The notes under the pieces were generated by a model that was not told where the DNA came from, did no database searches, and saw only the letters and a program-made list of their open reading frames with translations. The translations under genes were made by a program, and so were the position numbers. DNA of 7,834 bases from Prevotella sp. (GTDB lineage Bacteria > Bacteroidota > Bacteroidia > Bacteroidales > Bacteroidaceae). Where the stretch lies: the NCBI GenBank assembly GCA_022732315.1, contig JAIJUV010000114.1:1-7834 (forward strand), read 5' to 3'. Positions 1-6,375 of this stretch are shown one piece after another. Position 1 is the first letter of the stretch, and each line of letters opens with the position of its first letter.

Positions 1-2
1 TG

Positions 3-566
3 TTGACTAAGGTTGACAACCTGATTCTCTGCGGTGGTATGACTTATACATTCTCTAAGGCTCTCGGTGGCAAGATCGGTATGTCTATCTGCGAGGATGA
101 CAAGCTCGACGTTGCTCTCGACGTAATCAAGAAGGCTAAGGAGAACGGTGTAAACCTCGTACTCGGCACAGACTCTATCTGCGGTGACGACTTCAAGAAC
201 GACTGCAACACCCAGGTTTGCCCATCTAACAACATCCCTGACGGTTGGGAGGGTATGGACGCAGGTCCTGAGACTCGCAAGGCATTCGCTGCAGCTATCA
301 AGGGCGCTAAGACTATCCTCTGGAACGGTCCTGCAGGTGTATTCGAGTTTGACAACTTCGCTGGTGGTTCTAAGGCTATCGCTGACGCAATCGCTGAGGC
401 TACTAAGGAGGGTGCATTCTCACTCATCGGTGGTGGTGACTCTGTAGCTTGCATCAACAAGTTCGGCTTGGCAGACCAGGTATCTTATATCTCTACAGGT
501 GGTGGTGCTCTCCTCGAGGCTATCGAGGGCAAGGTATTGCCAGGTGTAGCTGCTATTGAGAAGTAA
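3..566 (+). CDS. pgk: Phosphoglycerate kinase, C-terminal part (5' end outside window)
   Basis: Glycolytic/gluconeogenic enzyme of the cytoplasm that transfers phosphate between 1,3-bisphosphoglycerate and ADP. The visible 187 residues are the nucleotide-binding C-terminal domain, a little under half of a normal protein of about 415 residues. Seen directly: the hinge-side stretch [10 protein letters not shown] (10-19), DAGPETR (86-92), the WNGPAGVFE motif (107-115), the glycine-rich GGGDSVA loop (143-149) and the STGGGALLE motif (164-172), ending LPGVAAIEK as the family does. The reading frame is open to the left edge, so the first visible codon (TTG, Leu) is internal and not a start. The usual His before STGGG is replaced by Tyr (SYISTGGG), which I believe is common in Bacteroidota. 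Codons are strongly biased (AAG, GAC, CTC, GCT), as expected for a highly expressed housekeeping gene. A terminator follows 25 bp after the stop. Confidence 0.98.
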   Translation: MTKVDNLILCGGMTYTFSKALGGKIGMSICEDDKLDVALDVIKKAKENGVNLVLGTDSICGDDFKNDCNTQVCPSNNIPDGWEGMDAGPETRKAFAAAIKGAKTILWNGPAGVFEFDNFAGGSKAIADAIAEATKEGAFSLIGGGDSVACINKFGLADQVSYISTGGGALLEAIEGKVLPGVAAIEK

Positions 567-591
567 TCAATAGGTAATCTATATAAAGCGG

Positions 592-628
592 TTCGGGGGC
601 ATCCCATAGTGGATGTCCTCGAATTTTT
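592..628 (+). terminator. Rho-independent terminator of pgk
   Basis: A 13-bp stem is formed by TTCGGGGGCATCC (592-604) and GGATGTCCTCGAA (611-623), with two G:U pairs in RNA, loop CATAGT, followed by five T residues. It lies 25 bp after the pgk stop and separates pgk from the antiporter gene. Because of the G:U pairs the hairpin is strong only on the plus-strand transcript, so it is directional. Confidence 0.85.
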
Positions 629-717
629 CAGTATATAAGATACCCCCACCCCTAACAATCTAACGATACTCCCTTTATTAAAAATTATTCATATTAAAAA
701 CCATTTAACGCAATTTA

Positions 718-2412
718 ATGGATTGGATTATTAATCTTTTCACCAACACAGAGTCGGTGGCGCACATCGCCCTGCTCTACGCAATAGTCATTGCGATTGG
801 TGTTTACCTGGGAAAGATCAAGATTGGTGGCATCTCGCTGGGTGTTACCTTCGTGCTCTTCGCAGGTATCTTAGCCGGACACGTGGGCTTTACAGGTCCT
901 AAGGAAATCCTTACCTTCGTGCAAGACTTCGGATTGATCCTCTTTGTCTTCATGATTGGTATGCAGGTGGGTCCTGGCTTCTTCGAGAGTTTCAAGAAAG
1001 GTGGCGTGACACTGAACTTGCTTTCTGCCACAGCCATCCTGCTCAACATCCTCGTGATGTTCGGATGCTACTACCTCTTCTTCGACACCAGCAACCCGCA
1101 TAACCTGCCTATGATGGTGGGTACCCTGTATGGTGCGGTTACCAACACCCCGGGTCTTGGTGCTGCCAACGAGGCGTTGCTCAGCGTTTTCCCTAACGGT
1201 GCTCCTAGCATCGCCAACGGTTACGCCTGCGCTTACCCTCTGGGTGTGGTTGGTATCATCGGTGCTACCATCCTCATCAAGTACATCACCCGTGTTGACT
1301 TGACAGAGGAAGAAGCCCAGCTCAACGAGGAGGAGGCTGCCAACCCTCATGCCAAACCTCACAACATGCACTTGCGTGTGGAGAATGCCTACATCGCAGG
1401 CAGAACCCTGAGAGAGGTTTCTGAGTTTCTGAACCGCGACATTGTCTGCTCAAGACTGCTCCACGACGGAGAGGTGAGCATTCCTAACAGCAAGACCACC
1501 TTCGAGGTAGGCGACGAGCTGCTCGTGGTTTGCGCAGAAGCTGACGCCGAGGCCATCAAGGCTTTCATCGGTCCGGAAATCGAGGCAGAGTGGGACCGCG
1601 AGAAGGATGAGGTACAGCACTTCGTATCAAGACGAATCATCATTACCCGTCCTGAGATGAACGGTAAGACTTTGGGCAAGATGCACTTCTCCAGTGTGTA
1701 TGGCGTAAACGTAACCCGCATTTCCCGTCAGGGCATGGATCTCTTCGCAAGCCGTAACCACCACTTCCACGTGGGCGACCGCGTGATGGTAGTAGGTCCT
1801 GAGGAGAACGTAAACCGTGTGGCTGAGATTATGGGTAACTCTGTGAAGCGCCTCGATGCGCCTAACATCGCTACCATCTTCATCGGTATCATGGTGGGTA
1901 TCATCTTCGGTTCCCTCCCATTCGCTATCCCAGGCATGCCAGTGCCTCTGAAGCTGGGTATCGCCGGTGGTCCGCTCATCATCGCCATCCTCATCGGCCG
2001 TTTCGGTTATCGCATGAAGCTGGTTACCTACACCACTACCTCCGCCAACATGATGCTGCGAGAGATAGGACTGGTACTCTTCCTGGCGAGTGTGGGAATC
2101 AAGGCGGGTGCCGGATTCTGGGACACAGTGGTCCAGGGCGACGGATTGAAATATGTGGGATGCGGTTTCCTCATCACCATCATTCCTATCCTCATCGTGG
2201 GTACCATCGCACGACTGAAGTTCAAGTTCAACTACTTCACCATCATGGGTATGCTTGCCGGTACTTATACCGACCCTCCTGCCCTGGCTTATGCCAACGC
2301 ATCATGCTCTAAGGAGGCTCCAGCCGTAGGTTATTCTACCGTATACCCACTGAGTATGTTCCTGCGTATCTTTACAGCCCAGATTGTGGTGCTGTTCTTC
2401 TGCGGAGCATAA
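718..2412 (+). CDS. Aspartate:alanine exchanger (AAE) family antiporter, YidE/YbjL/SucE-like, with two TrkA_C domains
   Basis: Inner-membrane carrier of 564 residues, the usual length for the family. Order: hydrophobic half 1 (about 1-190), two cytoplasmic TrkA_C/RCK-C domains (about 210-290 and 300-378, ending in the paired patterns [10 protein letters not shown] and [11 protein letters not shown]), and hydrophobic half 2 (about 384-564). The internal duplication shows in the two signatures [15 protein letters not shown] and [14 protein letters not shown], which share a G-x-x-T-x-x-P-x-L-x-x-A pattern. Characterised relatives exchange aspartate/alanine (AspT) or export succinate (SucE); most, such as E. 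coli YidE and YbjL, have no firmly assigned substrate. A carboxylate substrate is therefore likely and succinate is a guess. The ATG at 718 gives the typical MDWIINLF beginning; no Shine-Dalgarno sequence is visible. I saw no TAnnTTTG box in 629-717, so its promoter is unresolved. It sits alone between two terminators. Confidence 0.93.
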   Translation: MDWIINLFTNTESVAHIALLYAIVIAIGVYLGKIKIGGISLGVTFVLFAGILAGHVGFTGPKEILTFVQDFGLILFVFMIGMQVGPGFFESFKKGGVTLNLLSATAILLNILVMFGCYYLFFDTSNPHNLPMMVGTLYGAVTNTPGLGAANEALLSVFPNGAPSIANGYACAYPLGVVGIIGATILIKYITRVDLTEEEAQLNEEEAANPHAKPHNMHLRVENAYIAGRTLREVSEFLNRDIVCSRLLHDGEVSIPNSKTTFEVGDELLVVCAEADAEAIKAFIGPEIEAEWDREKDEVQHFVSRRIIITRPEMNGKTLGKMHFSSVYGVNVTRISRQGMDLFASRNHHFHVGDRVMVVGPEENVNRVAEIMGNSVKRLDAPNIATIFIGIMVGIIFGSLPFAIPGMPVPLKLGIAGGPLIIAILIGRFGYRMKLVTYTTTSANMMLREIGLVLFLASVGIKAGAGFWDTVVQGDGLKYVGCGFLITIIPILIVGTIARLKFKFNYFTIMGMLAGTYTDPPALAYANASCSKEAPAVGYSTVYPLSMFLRIFTAQIVVLFFCGA

Positions 2413-2458
2413 ACGCTTATAAATGTTAACAAAACAACAGGAAATAGTTATAAATTAT

Positions 2459-2508
2459 AAAAGAGGTGCACAAAGATAAAAATTTGTGCACCTCTTTTGT
2501 TTTCTTTT
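2459..2508 (+). terminator. Rho-independent terminator of the antiporter gene
   Basis: A perfect 16-bp inverted repeat: AAAAGAGGTGCACAAA (2459-2474), loop GATAAAAA, and TTTGTGCACCTCTTTT (2483-2498), then a T-rich tail (GTTTTCTTTT). It begins 46 bp after the antiporter stop. The left arm begins with an A run, so it could also stop minus-strand transcripts, although no minus-strand gene faces it here. Confidence 0.9.
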
Positions 2509-2529
2509 CAGAATTTATTCGTACCTTTG
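2496..2529 (+). promoter_or_regulatory. Probable Bacteroidota promoter of the decarboxylase operon
   Basis: The -7 box TACCTTTG (2522-2529) matches the Bacteroidota consensus TAnnTTTG exactly. A candidate -33 TTTG at 2496-2499 lies 22 bp upstream, slightly longer than the 19-20 bp seen at the other two promoters here. The start site would fall near 2534, giving a leader of about 29 nt. The -33 candidate lies in the T tract of the preceding terminator, so terminator and promoter overlap. Confidence 0.7.
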
Positions 2530-2562
2530 AGCACAAGAAACAAACAACCCTAAAAACGTTAG

Positions 2563-3591
2563 ATGCGTATGAATAAATTAGGATTTCTGATAACCATGCT
2601 GGTCATCGCATCCTTGCCCGCTTGGGGACAAGGTGCCAGGAGCATCCGTATTACGGAAGTGATGACCGACAACCGCACGAGTCTCATTGATGAGTACGGT
2701 CAGCACAAGCCATGGGTGGAATTGAGCAATTCCTCCTTTACCACGTACAACGTGCGTGGTATGTTCCTAACCACCGACCGACGAGTTCTCAACAAGAACC
2801 TCTCGCCCGAAGTACGTCGGCAAATGATGTATCCATTGCCGAACAATGAACCCCGAACCATGCTGGGCGGCAAGAAGAGCATCGTCATCTTCGACAGCAG
2901 TAGCTGGTACAAGGACGATTGGAACGGGCAGCATTGGAAGGCAAAGGATTCTTCCAACACCGGACCTTTTCATCTCAATCTTCTTCTGCAGGAAAAGAAA
3001 CCCAATTGGATAGCGCTTTATGACGGAAACGCCGTAGACCTGATAGACTCCGTGAGCGTGCCAGTATTGGAACCCGACGAGAGCTATGCACTGAGCAGTG
3101 ATTTCAAGACATGGGATAAAGCCATTGCCGGATTCATCACCCCGGGCTATCTGCCACAGAATGTGGGCTTGAGCAAGGCACAGCTTCTGAAGAAGCAGGA
3201 CCCATACGGCATCGGAATCTCCGTGCTTTCGATGGGCATCGTGTTCTCGTGTCTCACCCTCCTTTTCTTGGTATTCTGGGCATTCGGAGCCTACATGAAG
3301 CACAAGCAGCGCATCGCCCGTGCCACCGAGAAGCACGCCTCCTTATTATATAAGACGGGTAAGAAGACCATCGAGGTAACGCAAGACCTGAGTCATAAGA
3401 CCAACGTAATCTTGAAAGATGGTCTGAAAACCAAGGGAATCGACAAGGAGATTTACATGGCTGTGATTTCACTCGCCCTCAAAGAATATCTGGAGGATGT
3501 GCACGATGTGGAATCCGGCATCATCACCATCAAGCCTAAACAGACCAGATGGAATGCCCCGAAATTCAATAATATCAACAACTCTAAATAA
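2563..3591 (+). CDS. OadG-family (gamma/delta) subunit of a sodium-translocating decarboxylase, fused to an N-terminal lamin-tail domain
   Basis: 342 residues, exported and membrane-anchored. A signal peptide (about 1-22, hydrophobic core LGFLITMLVIASLPA, probable cleavage near AWG-Q) is followed by a lamin-tail (LTD) beta-sandwich, about 28-200: the opening IRITEVMTDNRTSLIDEYG, then KPWVELSNSS, and the late PGYLPQN turn are typical. Next come one TM helix of OadG type (about 214-243, GIGISVLSMGIVFSCLTLLF), a basic charged stretch, and a conserved cytoplasmic tail (about 295-332) containing ALKEYLEDVHDVESGIITI, which resembles Bacteroidota OadG tails. OadG subunits hold the catalytic and biotin subunits to the membrane beta subunit; the periplasmic LTD has no established role. 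It is the first gene of a tight operon, with the next gene 8 bp downstream. ATG at 2569 (MNKLGFL) is an equally plausible start and does not change the signal peptide. Domain calls are by eye; the LTD is the less certain one. Confidence 0.87.
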   Translation: MRMNKLGFLITMLVIASLPAWGQGARSIRITEVMTDNRTSLIDEYGQHKPWVELSNSSFTTYNVRGMFLTTDRRVLNKNLSPEVRRQMMYPLPNNEPRTMLGGKKSIVIFDSSSWYKDDWNGQHWKAKDSSNTGPFHLNLLLQEKKPNWIALYDGNAVDLIDSVSVPVLEPDESYALSSDFKTWDKAIAGFITPGYLPQNVGLSKAQLLKKQDPYGIGISVLSMGIVFSCLTLLFLVFWAFGAYMKHKQRIARATEKHASLLYKTGKKTIEVTQDLSHKTNVILKDGLKTKGIDKEIYMAVISLALKEYLEDVHDVESGIITIKPKQTRWNAPKFNNINNSK

Positions 3592-3599
3592 CAGAAACT

Positions 3600-4103
3600 A
3601 TGGCTAAGTATCAATATACAGTGAAAGGAGTCGATTATGAAGTCGAAATCCAGGATATAGAAGGCAACATCGCCAACGTAACCGTGAATGGCATCCCATT
3701 CGAAGTGGAAATGAAGCAGCCAGTGAAGGCTGGCAAGCAGAAAGTGAAATTAAGTGAAGAGCGAAGAGTGAAGAGTGAAGAATTCAACAGTTCTTCAGCC
3801 CCTCAGAGCGCGAAGGCATCTGCGGATTTGCAATCCGCAGCAAGCAGCGGGCAAACAATAAATGCAGGAGACGCAGGAAAGACAGCCTCTGGCAAGCCAG
3901 TGGTAGCCCCTCTGCCTGGTACCATCAACGAAATCAAGGTAAAAGTGGGCGACAAGGTGAACGCAGGCGATACCGTCGTCATTCTCGAAGCCATGAAGAT
4001 GCAGAACAACATCGAGGCTGAGACTTCTGGAACCATCACCAGCATCAACGTGAATAAAGGCGATGCCGTGATGGAAGGAGATACGTTAGTAACCATTAAA
4101 TAG
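3600..4103 (+). CDS. Biotin carboxyl carrier subunit of a sodium-translocating decarboxylase
   Basis: 167-residue cytoplasmic carrier that receives a carboxyl group from the (unlinked) carboxyltransferase onto biotin and delivers it to the membrane beta subunit. A short N-terminal beta domain (about 1-41, repeating VKGVDYEVEI and VNGIPFEVEM) precedes a low-complexity Ser/Ala/Glu linker (about 42-98). The biotinyl domain (99-167) contains APLPGTI and the EAMKM motif, placing biotin on Lys133 (codon 3996-3998). Relatives are about 140 residues as I recall; the excess lies in the linker, which is encoded by repetitive DNA (see 3754-3781 and 3820-3840). Such linkers let the biotin arm swing between active sites and tolerate length change. 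The gene lies 8 bp after the OadG-like gene and 7 bp before beta, so co-translation in one operon is very likely. Substrate (methylmalonyl-CoA or oxaloacetate) cannot be told from this subunit. Confidence 0.95.
   Translation: MAKYQYTVKGVDYEVEIQDIEGNIANVTVNGIPFEVEMKQPVKAGKQKVKLSEERRVKSEEFNSSSAPQSAKASADLQSAASSGQTINAGDAGKTASGKPVVAPLPGTINEIKVKVGDKVNAGDTVVILEAMKMQNNIEAETSGTITSINVNKGDAVMEGDTLVTIK
3754..3781 (+). repeat. Four tandem heptamers inside the biotin-carrier linker
   Basis: Four adjacent copies of G(T/C)GAAGA at 3754, 3761, 3768 and 3775; the second copy differs by one base. They encode the Glu/Arg/Lys-rich linker segment around SEERRVKSEE. Since seven is not a multiple of three, gain or loss of a single unit would shift the frame ahead of the biotinyl domain. 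Confidence 0.85.
3820..3840. repeat. Perfect 9-bp inverted repeat inside the biotin-carrier linker
   Basis: CTGCGGATT (3820-3828) and AATCCGCAG (3832-3840) are exact reverse complements around the 3-base centre TGC. The palindrome is translated in frame as part of ASADLQSAA. From memory, similar GGATTTGCAATCC palindromes occur between genes in Prevotella-type genomes; I could not verify this. Confidence 0.8.
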
Positions 4104-4110
4104 ATAGCTT

Positions 4111-5259
4111 ATGGATTTCATCATACAAAACTTCAATGAGTTCCTGACCTATACGGGCTTCGCAAATGCCACGGCAGGAAACCTCGCCATGATAGTAATA
4201 GGAGTCGTCTGCATCTGGCTTGCCATCAAGAAGGATTTCGAACCGCTCCTCCTGGTGCCCATCGGATTGGGTATCATCCTGGGCAACATCCCCTTCCGTG
4301 CCGATGCCGGACTCGAAATCGGTCTGTACGAAGATAACTCGGTGTTGAACATCTTCTATCAGGGCGTAAAACAGGGCTGGTATCCCCCACTCGTATTCCT
4401 GGGTATCGGAGCGATGACCGATTTCTCGGCATTGATTTCCAATCCGAAGCTGATTCTGATTGGAGCCGCCGCCCAGTTTGGCATCTTCGGTGCCTACATG
4501 ATAGCCCTGGCGCTGGGCTTCGAACCGAACCAGGCTGCTGGTATCGCCATCATAGGTGGTGCCGACGGACCTACCGCCATCTTCCTGAGCAGCAAGCTGA
4601 GTCCTAACCTGATGGGTGCCATCGCCGTTTGCGCCTACTCCTATATGGCATTGGTACCAGTGATCCAGCCACCATTGATGCGCCTGCTCACTACCAAGAA
4701 AGAGCGCGTCATCAAGATGAAGCCAGCCCGCCAGGTATCTCAGACCGAGAAGATTCTCTTCCCTATCGTCGGTCTGCTGCTCACCACCTTCATCGTACCA
4801 TCAGGTCTGCCATTGCTCGGCATGCTCTTCTTCGGAAATCTTCTGAAGGAAAGCGGAAAGACTACCCGACTTGCCAAGACGGCAGGCAGCAGCCTGAATG
4901 ATATCGTGGTGATGCTGCTCGGACTCACCGTGGGCTGCTCTACCCAGGCATCGGAGTTCCTCACCCTGAACACCATCAAGATCTTCGCCCTCGGTGCTCT
5001 GGCATTCATCATCGCTTCAGCCAGCGGTATCCTCTTCGTGAAACTGATGAACCTCTTCCTGCCAAAGGGCAAGAAACTGAACCCACTCATCGGAAACGCC
5101 GGCGTGAGTGCCGTGCCAATGAGTGCCCGCATCAGCAACAACCTGGGTTTGGAGTACGACCGCCACAATTTCCTTCTCATGCATGCCATGGGTCCGAATG
5201 TAGCAGGCGTCATCGGTTCCGCCGTAGCAGCAGGTGCCCTGCTGGGATTCTTCAATTAA
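4111..5259 (+). CDS. Sodium ion-translocating decarboxylase beta subunit (OadB/MmdB/GcdB family)
   Basis: 382-residue polytopic inner-membrane protein that decarboxylates carboxybiotin and uses the energy to pump sodium out. Key family residues are present: the GGADGPT motif with Asp152 (equivalent of Klebsiella OadB Asp203) and the NPLIGNAGVSAVPM segment with Asn324, Gly328 and Ser333, whose spacing (+4, +9) matches Klebsiella Asn373, Gly377 and Ser382. Other conserved stretches are FLGIGAMTDFS (96-106) and GCSTQASEFL (275-284). The length matches the short MmdB/GcdB type rather than the longer enterobacterial OadB. No inactivating change is seen, so the pump should be functional. It is the last gene of the operon, starting 7 bp after the biotin carrier stop with no clear Shine-Dalgarno sequence, and it is followed by a strong terminator. 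Substrate depends on the alpha subunit encoded elsewhere. Confidence 0.96.
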   Translation: MDFIIQNFNEFLTYTGFANATAGNLAMIVIGVVCIWLAIKKDFEPLLLVPIGLGIILGNIPFRADAGLEIGLYEDNSVLNIFYQGVKQGWYPPLVFLGIGAMTDFSALISNPKLILIGAAAQFGIFGAYMIALALGFEPNQAAGIAIIGGADGPTAIFLSSKLSPNLMGAIAVCAYSYMALVPVIQPPLMRLLTTKKERVIKMKPARQVSQTEKILFPIVGLLLTTFIVPSGLPLLGMLFFGNLLKESGKTTRLAKTAGSSLNDIVVMLLGLTVGCSTQASEFLTLNTIKIFALGALAFIIASASGILFVKLMNLFLPKGKKLNPLIGNAGVSAVPMSARISNNLGLEYDRHNFLLMHAMGPNVAGVIGSAVAAGALLGFFN

Positions 5260-5286
5260 TCAATTAGAATTCTTCAATAAACAACA

Positions 5287-5328
5287 TTAAAAAAGGGAAC
5301 TTGCATCTGAGCAAGTTCCCTTTTTTAA
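5287..5328. terminator. Bidirectional terminator between the converging operon and lipoprotein gene
   Basis: A perfect 18-bp inverted repeat: left arm TTAAAAAAGGGAACTTGC (5287-5304), loop ATCTGA, right arm GCAAGTTCCCTTTTTTAA (5311-5328). It has a T run on the plus strand and, by symmetry, another on the minus strand. It lies 27 bp after the beta-subunit stop and 42 bp beyond the stop of the minus-strand lipoprotein gene, so it can serve both. Confidence 0.92.
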
Positions 5329-5370
5329 TATCTTCTTTTTTCTAGAAGAACTAGGTTTTAAAAACAAAAG

Positions 5371-6174
5371 CTAGCCCCTCTTAATCGTCATTTTACCCTC
5401 AAGCGAGATGATAACCTCCACTTGATAGCTCATGCTGCTATCCGGCATCGCCAGCACCACCTTGTAATGAACACCATCGGCATCCACCTTCTTGAACACG
5501 ATATCGCTCAATATCGACTGCTTCAGGAACTCATGAGGCACCTGCTCCTTGAAATCTTCCTTGCGGAAATCGCGGCCGAAAATCTTGCGCGAACCATGAT
5601 AAATGTTCACATTCACGATGTTGTCGTGGTAAACATTGTCCACCTCCACGCCATCGTCGTTGTAACTGCTCTTAAACACCTTGTATGTGGTAGGATTCAC
5701 CTGCACATAGAGGTGCAACTTCTCCTCGCCCGCATTCACCACCGTATCACGCTTCACCAGTTTATTCTGATTCAGCGTCACAGGCTGTGCATGCTGGAAT
5801 TGCTCCAGATACATCGGATCGGAACTCTTGATGAGCTTCACCACATCCCCATTGGCTACCTTGAACTGAAAGATGTGTGCCGCCTGCTTCACAATCGGAT
5901 ATTTCGCAGTATTCGCGCCCTTCATCACCAGCGTATCGCCAATGATGCAGAAATAAACCGGGCGGCTGGTAGAATCGGGATAATAGATGGTATCGCCCTT
6001 CACGCGAAAGGCAACATCATCCTCGTCGTCGCTGTCAATCCAGACACCCTGAAGCATCTTCTTGGCAGCGACGTCCTCCTGCTGTTCGGCTTTCTGGGCG
6101 GACTGCTTCTGTCCGCAACCCACCATAGCCGCCATGAGGCAAGCACCTAACAATATGTTGTTCGATTGTTTCAT
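5371..6174 (-). CDS. Predicted lipoprotein of unknown function, Bacteroidota type
   Basis: 267 residues starting at the ATG complement of 6172-6174. The start is chosen because it yields a clean lipoprotein signal (MKQSNN, a hydrophobic stretch, MVGC with lipidated Cys20) and because a promoter lies just upstream; a start at 6261 would overrun that promoter. After Cys20 the sequence is GQKQSAQKAEQQED, without the acidic surface-export signal directly after the cysteine, so it probably faces the periplasm. Residues about 40-118 begin LQGVWIDSDDED and alternate beta-strand-like segments (FRVKGDTIYY, FCIIGDTLVM), suggesting a small lipocalin-like barrel. The C-terminal half (about 145-267) is conserved-looking, with FKSSYNDDGVEVDNVYHDN and FGRDFRKEDF. 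It may belong to a DUF4738-like family, but that is a weak recollection. I do not recognise a function. It is a single-gene unit, divergent from the HU-SPOR gene. Confidence 0.85.
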   Translation of the reverse strand: MKQSNNILLGACLMAAMVGCGQKQSAQKAEQQEDVAAKKMLQGVWIDSDDEDDVAFRVKGDTIYYPDSTSRPVYFCIIGDTLVMKGANTAKYPIVKQAAHIFQFKVANGDVVKLIKSSDPMYLEQFQHAQPVTLNQNKLVKRDTVVNAGEEKLHLYVQVNPTTYKVFKSSYNDDGVEVDNVYHDNIVNVNIYHGSRKIFGRDFRKEDFKEQVPHEFLKQSILSDIVFKKVDADGVHYKVVLAMPDSSMSYQVEVIISLEGKMTIKRG

Positions 6175-6191
6175 ATACCTAAATTTAGTCG

Positions 6192-6222
6192 CAAAGGTAC
6201 TACTTTTTGGCGGAATAGCAAA
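6192..6222 (-). promoter_or_regulatory. Probable promoter of the lipoprotein gene
   Basis: On the minus strand the -7 box TACCTTTG occupies 6199-6192 and a -33 TTTG occupies 6222-6219, with a 19-bp spacer. The predicted start site near 6187 leaves an unusually short leader of about 13 nt before the ATG at 6174. Confidence 0.78.
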
Positions 6223-6270
6223 ATAAATTAAACTTTTTATCATTTCAGCTGAAAATTTCACAAAAAATAG

Positions 6271-6301
6271 TTGTCTATTTCCTAAAAAAGCCGTACCTTT
6301 G
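6271..6301 (+). promoter_or_regulatory. Probable promoter of the HU-SPOR gene
   Basis: -33 TTG at 6271-6273 and -7 TACCTTTG at 6294-6301 with a 20-bp spacer, matching the Bacteroidota consensus. The predicted start is near 6306, giving a leader of about 70 nt. The -7 box is embedded in an odd-length palindrome, ACCTT-TGC-AAGGT (6295-6307). It is divergent from the lipoprotein promoter, with about 48 bp between the two -33 elements. Confidence 0.78.
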
Positions 6302-6305
6302 CAAG

Positions 6306-6341
6306 GTGAAATGTACCTGAAATGTAGAATTCAGGTTTCAC
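6306..6341 (+). promoter_or_regulatory. 5' leader hairpin of the HU-SPOR mRNA
   Basis: GTGAAA (6306-6311) and CCTGAA (6316-6321) pair with TTCAGG (6330-6335) and TTTCAC (6336-6341), giving a 12-bp stem with a four-base bulge (TGTA) on the left side and an 8-base loop. It begins at the predicted transcript start. It has no T tract, so it is not a terminator; it may stabilise the mRNA end or bind a regulator. Confidence 0.5.
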
Positions 6342-6375
6342 GAACAAGAATAACAGATAAAACGAAAGGTAAGAA

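Noticed and set aside
3..5. TTG at the left edge as a start codon for phosphoglycerate kinase
   Set aside because: The frame is open to the window edge and the sequence begins in the middle of the conserved enzyme, so this is an internal Leu codon.
629..717. Possible promoter for the antiporter gene
   Set aside because: The stretch contains no TTTG and no TAnnTTTG box; it is A/T-rich but I cannot support a specific site.
871..1371. 166-codon minus-strand open frame within the antiporter gene
   Set aside because: It is antisense to a strongly conserved membrane protein and its composition (Val/Glu/His/Thr rich) resembles no real protein.
5422..6150. 242-codon plus-strand open frame opposite the lipoprotein gene
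   Set aside because: Its product is a His/Leu/Ile-rich string without domain character and is the antisense shadow of a gene with lipobox, promoter and terminator.
6175..6261. 29-residue N-terminal extension of the lipoprotein to an upstream start
   Set aside because: It would bury the lipoprotein signal peptide internally and cross the gene's own -7 and -33 elements.
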